A stretch of DNA of 11,497 nt from assembly GCF_025766255.1 (NCBI RefSeq), contig NW_026516962.1:1-11497 (forward strand), given 5' to 3'. Source of the stretch: Zychaea mexicana (lineage: Eukaryota > Mucoromycota > Mucoromycetes > Mucorales > Lichtheimiaceae). Both the position numbers and the translations under genes were made by a program. Position 1 is the first letter of the stretch; every line of letters begins with the position of its first letter. The notes beneath the pieces were generated by a model. The model had not been told where the DNA came from and ran no database searches. It saw only the letters and a list, made by a program, of their open reading frames with translations. Below are positions 7,641 to 11,497 of this stretch, piece by piece.

Positions 7641-7878
7641 ATGATTATAGCAATACACCAGTTATGTTCAGGTAAAAACCAAAATACTACCAAGGTTATT
7701 GATCGTAGATAAAAAAAAGCGAATGATATGGAAACGATGTCGCCATCTCGTTCCACTTTTGTATCCAAGTATGTTGAAAAACCGGTCTATACAGGCTAGT
7801 GCACGTATGTCGCCTTTGTACTGTAGTTTTTCTGATCGCGCTTGAATCATCAAGTTAATTCACTCTGACCGTTCTCTT
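7641..7878. other. Single-copy stretch right of satellite family 2
   Basis: I see no repeat unit, RNA gene or supported coding frame. The 61-codon minus-strand frame at 7668-7853 has no recognisable feature. This stretch lies just downstream of the candidate minus-strand gene and could hold its 3' UTR. Confidence 0.4.
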
Positions 7879-8921
7879 TTATCTCTCAAAGCAAGTGATG
7901 GACAATGTTGTGGGTTCATTGAGTGGCGTTTTTTGTGTATAATGTTGCTGTTCTTGGCGATTGGCATTGGCTTTTGCGACTAGTTGACAAAAGAATCTCT
8001 CACTGTCGTCGCCACGCCAAAGATATTCCTCAAGAAAAGGGACTGTGTTGATGGAAGCAAATTTTCTCTTTTTTAAAATAAACCAAACCAAGCACAGAAC
8101 AATATTGTATAAAGAGCGTACACACCTTCTCGCAAACTCACGCACTTTTCTACTGGCACCACTGGAATCGTCAGCTTCTCGCACATCTGGCTGTCTTGAT
8201 TGTTTCTGGATGACGCTTCTACAACAAATTTTTTGGAACTGACCGCCTTGCAGCAACTACAACATATCCATATCAAAACGACCAAGCTTACGCAACACTC
8301 GTGTTCACAGCACGCGAATTTATACAGAAACGATTGCAGACGACCATTTAGCAAACGCTGTGTACAACCCGTTGCATCCGTCGTCATTAATTGCTCGAAT
8401 CAGCAAACACGGAGAAACTGCACCACAGATGCGTGCATTTCCGGCGACAATCTGAACGATAAATGTAGCTCACTTTTTTTTTTCGCAAACGACTTTGACT
8501 ACGCTCACAGAATATGTCCAGCCCGGTCGGAAAGCAAGAGACATTGTTGTGATGCAGCAGTGACGCCATCTTTCTTTGATTCATCGGTACACCAGCAAAC
8601 GAGCTCATAGCATGCTTGTTTATTCTCCACCAAGCACAGCCAAAAGCAATTACAATTGCTGCACGTCCACATCAACGCCACATTAGCAACAAGTCGGGTT
8701 TCTCAACAACCACTGCCATTTTTGCCAGGAACTCTCGATTTTCGTTTTGAAATAGGTATGAAGGTATGCATTTTTTTTATGATCGCTATTGTTATCAGTA
8801 CATAATAAAAGTTTTGCAACGGACAACAACTACAAATGTTGTGTATGCTGTGGATTTGACGTACTTTGGGGATCAGGCGTTGGGATTTACCACAAGAAAG
8901 AGAAGGCTTAATGGATGACAA
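7879..8921 (-). CDS. Possible spliced gene of unknown function (hypothetical)
   Basis: This is a manual model and not a recognised family. Several minus-strand open blocks can be joined in frame by GT-AG introns. Block a is 8921-8865, ending CCCAAA before GTACGT. A 35-nt intron (8864-8830, ending TTTGTAG) leads to block b (8829-8683), which then meets a stop. Block c starts at ATG 8608 and runs to 8474, followed by donor GTGAGC. An intron at 8473-8358 leads to block d (8357-8292), followed by donor GTAAGC. An intron ending at 8257 or 8239 leads to block e, open to a stop at 7879; an optional in-frame 60-nt intron is 8125-8066. The products include Cys pairs (FACCEHECC, KICCRS) and a basic RLRKKK run, and end in a polar, Gln-rich stretch. 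Linking b to c needs a weak GTTGCT donor, so these may be two genes or none. I cannot name a function. Frames of this size also arise by chance. Confidence 0.25.
8006..8030. repeat. Possible diverged half of the spacer palindrome
   Basis: TCGTCGCCACGCCAAAGAT resembles the right arm and flank of the spacer hairpin, TCGTCGCCACACCGAAAAT. All three differences over 19 bases are transitions, and an ATTC(C)T tail follows as in the hairpin copies. The left arm is not present. It may be a relic end of a related element or a chance match. Confidence 0.35.
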
Positions 8922-9561
8922 AAGGCTGTTATTTTATTTGCCTTGCAGTGCCTGGCAACCGATTGCCCATGTGCATGTGAGAAAAGAGAAAAGAATTTCA
9001 ATCAGTAGGTCATACACAGTACAAAAGACTTGTTTTTAATAAAGAAGGGCGTATTTGTTTTGCGAAAGACTAGGAATGCGGTCTTGATACAGCCATTCTC
9101 ATACTCACTGTAGTATGCCTTGTTCGTGCTCTGACAACAGCTTGATATTTTTCTTTCAACAACCCTGACGACTACGACGATGCAATAGATTCGACATTAT
9201 GCATTCGCTTTGTGACGATCAAACCAACGATTCAACGCACACCTTATATTTGCAAATAATGTCGTGATATACAACACAGCTACAACTACCTACACATGAG
9301 CACAGACTTTTCTGTTGTTTTATTGTAGTTTTGTGACGAGAATCAGACGACGGCATTGAGGTTTGTGGATGAGTCATTTCACAAGCAGTAAATCGTACAC
9401 TCTGAGGGAACAACAACCGTGCGTAGATATCAATCTCTTTTTACACCTCACAAATACCGTTCAGTATTATTACATACGCGTCCACTGTGTCTCTCAAAGC
9501 ACTTTCTTTTGCGCAACCCCAAAGACAGTTTAGGTAAAGTCTAGCTTCCAAACCGTTGATC
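8922..9561. other. Single-copy stretch with no supported gene
   Basis: A CT-rich run lies on the minus strand near 8980-9000, followed there by ATGGGCAATCG; it could be the 5' end of the candidate gene to its left, through a weak GTTGCC donor. A minus-strand frame around 9219-9380 (starting MTHPQTSMPSSDSRHK at an ATG) and a good GTGAGT donor at about 9109 are further hints of exons. None can be assembled convincingly, and no repeat or RNA gene was seen. Confidence 0.4.
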
Positions 9562-9567
9562 TTTATT
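9562..9567 (-). promoter_or_regulatory. AATAAA polyadenylation-type signal (minus strand)
   Basis: TTTATT on the plus strand reads AATAAA on the minus strand, about 260 nt past the last stop of the candidate minus-strand membrane-protein model at 9828. The position suits a 3' UTR, but the hexamer is common in AT-rich DNA. Confidence 0.25.
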
Positions 9568-9827
9568 TAAAAAAAGCAAAGTATAGCAACGTTTCTACTA
9601 TGGCCACCGCATCCATCCATCCGTCACAGCCATGTATCCACGTATATGCCGCACAGAACCAACACAGATACGAACCACCTCCATCAACAGCCATCCTTGC
9701 ATAATACCTCATAAATATATAGATGATGCTATCTCCTCCTGTCATAAACGGCACAAGCTCAAGAAAAAAGAGTATCTTCTCCAAAACCAGAAGCATCTTC
9801 ACATGGATAGACGACCTTGTACTCGTG

Positions 9828-10173
9828 CTACAAAACAACCATATTAAGCCCATCAAACACAGTCAGCCTACCACTAGTGCCAAACAGCATGACACCGGTC
9901 AGTAGAGTCGCAAGCATATACAAGTGCTTATGCTATTGAAAGTTCGATCGTGGTTTTTTTTTAGAAACAATTCACAAGCTGCATCACTATAAAAAAGTAA
10001 TAACTTACATTTTTGCGAGCACAACAACAACAGGAATCAAGAACGAAGAGCGGCAGCACTGAGGCAAAACAATATGTGCTGTTTAGTGACGTACAATAGG
10101 CACCTCGATGCTGAGACGTGTAGGAATTATCAAGTATCCGATAAGAGCCAAGCAAGAGAGATGCCGGACAGAG
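9828..10173 (-). CDS. Possible exons of a small membrane protein (hypothetical)
   Basis: Two minus-strand blocks join in frame. The block 10173-10009 ends in VLPLFVLDSCCCCARKN, just before a consensus GTAAGT donor. After a 76-nt intron (10008-9933, ending TTTCAATAG) the block 9932-9828 continues HKHLYMLATLLTGVMLFGTS and stops at TAG. The combined product has a hydrophobic segment, a run of four cysteines, a short basic stretch and a second hydrophobic segment. This pattern is seen between adjacent membrane helices, where the cysteines may be lipid-modified. It faintly recalls the inner loop of tetraspanins, but no diagnostic motif is present. There is no ATG in the upstream block, so a 5' exon would be missing. 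An alternative 44-nt intron ending TTTTGTAG lies within the last block. Confidence 0.25.
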
Positions 10174-10222
10174 TCAACAGTAACAACACAGGAATAAAGA
10201 GTTTGGTCCAAGGATCGTCCAT
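10130..10222 (-). CDS. Short ATG-led ORF with a hydrophobic N-terminal helix (30 aa)
   Basis: The ATG at 10222 opens MDDPWTKLFIPVLLLLTLSG and the frame continues about ten residues to a TGA at 10130. The product is acidic at its start and then strongly hydrophobic (four leucines in a row), as in a signal anchor or single-pass micropeptide. It overlaps the preceding candidate exon in another frame. No GT donor before the stop lets it join that exon, so it is a separate small ORF, a mis-read first exon or a chance frame. CT-rich sequence upstream on this strand (10230-10560) would suit a promoter. Confidence 0.2.
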   Translation of the reverse strand: MDDPWTKLFIPVLLLLTLSGISLAWLLSDT

Positions 10223-10327
10223 TGCCGTCAAGCGAATGCCACGTAGAAGAGCACAGCAAAATGAGAGATTCGTTTCAATCGAGGGGCGTTCAGTGAAGTT
10301 GAAAGAAAAAGTGCGAGATGGGTAATA

Positions 10328-10469
10328 TTCGAGTGCTGTTCGAGTGGTGAGATGTGAAAAAAAAAATATAGGACGAGTGTCGTTCGAGTGCTGTTCAAAA
10401 GAAACGTGAGATGCGGCAAAGCTGGATTCTGATGGAGCGTGTGCAAGATGGCATGGAGCAGTTCGAGTG
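10328..10469. repeat. Short dispersed direct repeats, TTCGAGTG x4
   Basis: TTCGAGTG occurs at 10328-10335, 10339-10346, 10383-10390 and 10462-10469. Three of them sit in a partly duplicated segment, with TTCGAGTGCTGTTC present twice and each copy followed by a GTGAGATG. The stretch is purine-rich on the plus strand and contains no supported frame. It may be a small local duplication or a cluster of factor-binding sites upstream of the minus-strand ORF at 10222. Confidence 0.6.
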
Positions 10470-10587
10470 TTGGAATGGCGGCGAGCAGAACATAATAAAA
10501 AACAAGTAGAGAAAAAAGAAGTGAAAGAGCGAAAGAGATGCAGAAGCTACCTTTTGTGAAAATTTTTTCTTTGAGGAGCGCTACACC

Positions 10588-10830
10588 TTGAAAGGGACTT
10601 TACCCAAACACGGTGCTCATGACCATGGATGCCATCCCCTTTTCGCCTTGCCTTGTCGTTTCCTCACGTTCCCTCTGCCTTTCCCACCCGTTTGTGCTTG
10701 TGACAACACGTCTTTTACAACAAAATCTTGGTCACCGTCATTTCACTTTCCTCTGCTAAATCGTGTCCGATATACGTTTATATCTCTCAAATACACGTAC
10801 ACATACATCAGCACTCAAGAAGTATATAAA
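10588..10830 (+). promoter_or_regulatory. CT-rich promoter-like region with TATA box
   Basis: CT-rich sequence (about 10640-10790) leads to TATATAAA at 10823-10830, which is then followed by A-rich sequence. This is the usual look of a TATA-type RNA polymerase II promoter pointing right. No convincing first exon follows within the window: the next long plus-strand frame begins with GTG, not ATG, and has no recognisable feature. The 85-codon frame across this region begins with TTG and looks like translated CT-rich DNA. Confidence 0.35.
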
Positions 10831-10920
10831 ATAGCCAACGAATAAAACAATCCAAAATAAGCGGTGGTGGAGAAGAAGAAGAGAGTCCCATATACATCCA
10901 AGCTCATCAATTGGAAACTC

Positions 10921-11013
10921 TAAACCCGGAACCTTAGTAAACCCGGACCAGGACTTGCGCGTTCGACTAAACCTGCTCGCTCACTGGCGTTCGCTGCCAG
11001 GCCCCTAAACCCG
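10921..11013. repeat. GC-richer island with four TAAACCC-like motifs
   Basis: TAAACCCGG occurs at 10921-10929 and 10938-10946, TAAACCTG at 10968-10975 and TAAACCCG at 11006-11013. All are on the plus strand, within a stretch clearly richer in G+C than its surroundings. CTGGCGTTCGCTGCCAG (around 10984-11000) can fold into a 5-bp hairpin. TAAACCC resembles plant-type telomere repeats, but the spacing is irregular and no array is present. I cannot assign a role. Confidence 0.5.
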
Positions 11014-11497
11014 TTGCGCTTAATACCCTTCTTTTCAACCTATCGAGTGCCTTAATGCCCCACGATGTCCTATGCTCATCAGTAACGTAGCTGCTTGAAT
11101 TCATGCTAATGCAGTAAGATTAGGCGGATCGCGTGAACAACAGCATTTGCATCTATAGCAAGAAGCCTACATACAGCGAAAATGCTGCTGTTTCCTTTTT
11201 TTTACAAACATCCAGCTCCACAACAACAAGCTTCAACGACGACGTATTGATGCTGATGCTCTCTCTTCAGTTGCAGTTTCCATTTTCAACTGGGCAAACC
11301 AGTGTCTCTTACACAGAAAATCCACAGACCGGCCTTTTTATTTCATTGCAATCAAATAGCGTTTCCTTCATCACTATAGCATCAGCAGAAATAGCCAAGG
11401 TCACATACCGATTATTTTTGTCTAGATAGTTTGCTGGATCGAAGCCTGAATGTGTGCAAAGATGATATAAGCAGGACGATGGATTTTTTTTTTGGTC
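11014..11497. other. Right end of window, no supported gene
   Basis: The only long frame (11133-11429, plus, 98 codons) starts at GTG. It is Ser/Thr-rich with no recognisable domain, signal peptide or conserved motif. It could be part of an exon of a gene running off the right edge and driven from the TATA box at 10823, but nothing proves it. Confidence 0.35.

Noticed and set aside
8200..8610. Longest open frame of the window (136 codons, plus strand), Cys/Ser/Thr-rich.
   Set aside because: It starts at TTG and contains no ATG codon at all, has no recognisable motif, and lies antisense to a more structured exon chain.
9563..9856. 97-codon minus-strand frame with hydrophobic stretches (ILFFLELVPFMTGG).
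   Set aside because: It overlaps the better-spliced model only in a different frame, its start lies inside a likely intron, and no family feature is visible. It may be 3' UTR.
10588..10845. 85-codon plus-strand frame rich in Phe/Pro/Ser.
   Set aside because: It begins with TTG and reads through a CT-rich promoter-like tract ending at a TATA box; the composition explains the open frame.
10945..11015. GCGTTCGACT considered as a tRNA B box.
   Set aside because: No A box at the right distance and no cloverleaf fold could be made from the surrounding bases.

Overview
The window looks like non-coding, repeat-dominated nuclear DNA of a eukaryote. No open frame exceeds about 136 codons, no bacterial-type operon, rRNA, tRNA or CRISPR array is visible, and A/T homopolymers and TA microsatellites are common. 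An early-diverging fungus is a guess from general texture (possible short GT-AG introns, CT-rich promoter-like tracts), not an identification. No protein family could be recognised with confidence.

Positions 1-5974 form a nested macrosatellite. Three arrays of a ~203-bp monomer (1-1012, 2075-3262, 3974-5262) each run, at the same point of the monomer, into a ~650-710-bp spacer block (1013-1661, 3263-3973, 5263-5974). All are in one orientation, and the spacers start about 2.0-2.25 kb apart. The spacer ends in a cluster of four CGGGGTCA motifs. In copies 2 and 3 this is followed by a 39-bp near-perfect palindrome and then ATTCTAA or ATTCTAG. That arrangement (internal tandem repeats, conserved tail, terminal hairpin, CTRR-like end) resembles non-autonomous Helitron-like elements that carry their own satellite. 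The mobile-element reading is inference; the repeat structure is read directly from the sequence.

Positions 5975-6589 hold no recognised feature. Positions 6590-7640 hold a second tandem family (~188-198 bp) that is a diverged relative of the first monomer, in the same orientation. It includes two adjacent copies that differ by one A in a homopolymer.

Positions 7641-11497 are mostly single-copy sequence. Two minus-strand regions (7879-8921 and 9828-10222) contain short open frames that plausible GT-AG introns would join in frame. I record them as low-confidence candidate spliced genes of unknown function. A CT-rich stretch with a TATA box (10823-10830) and a GC-richer island with four TAAACCC-like motifs (10921-11013) lie near the right end. 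No functional cooperation between genes can be claimed.
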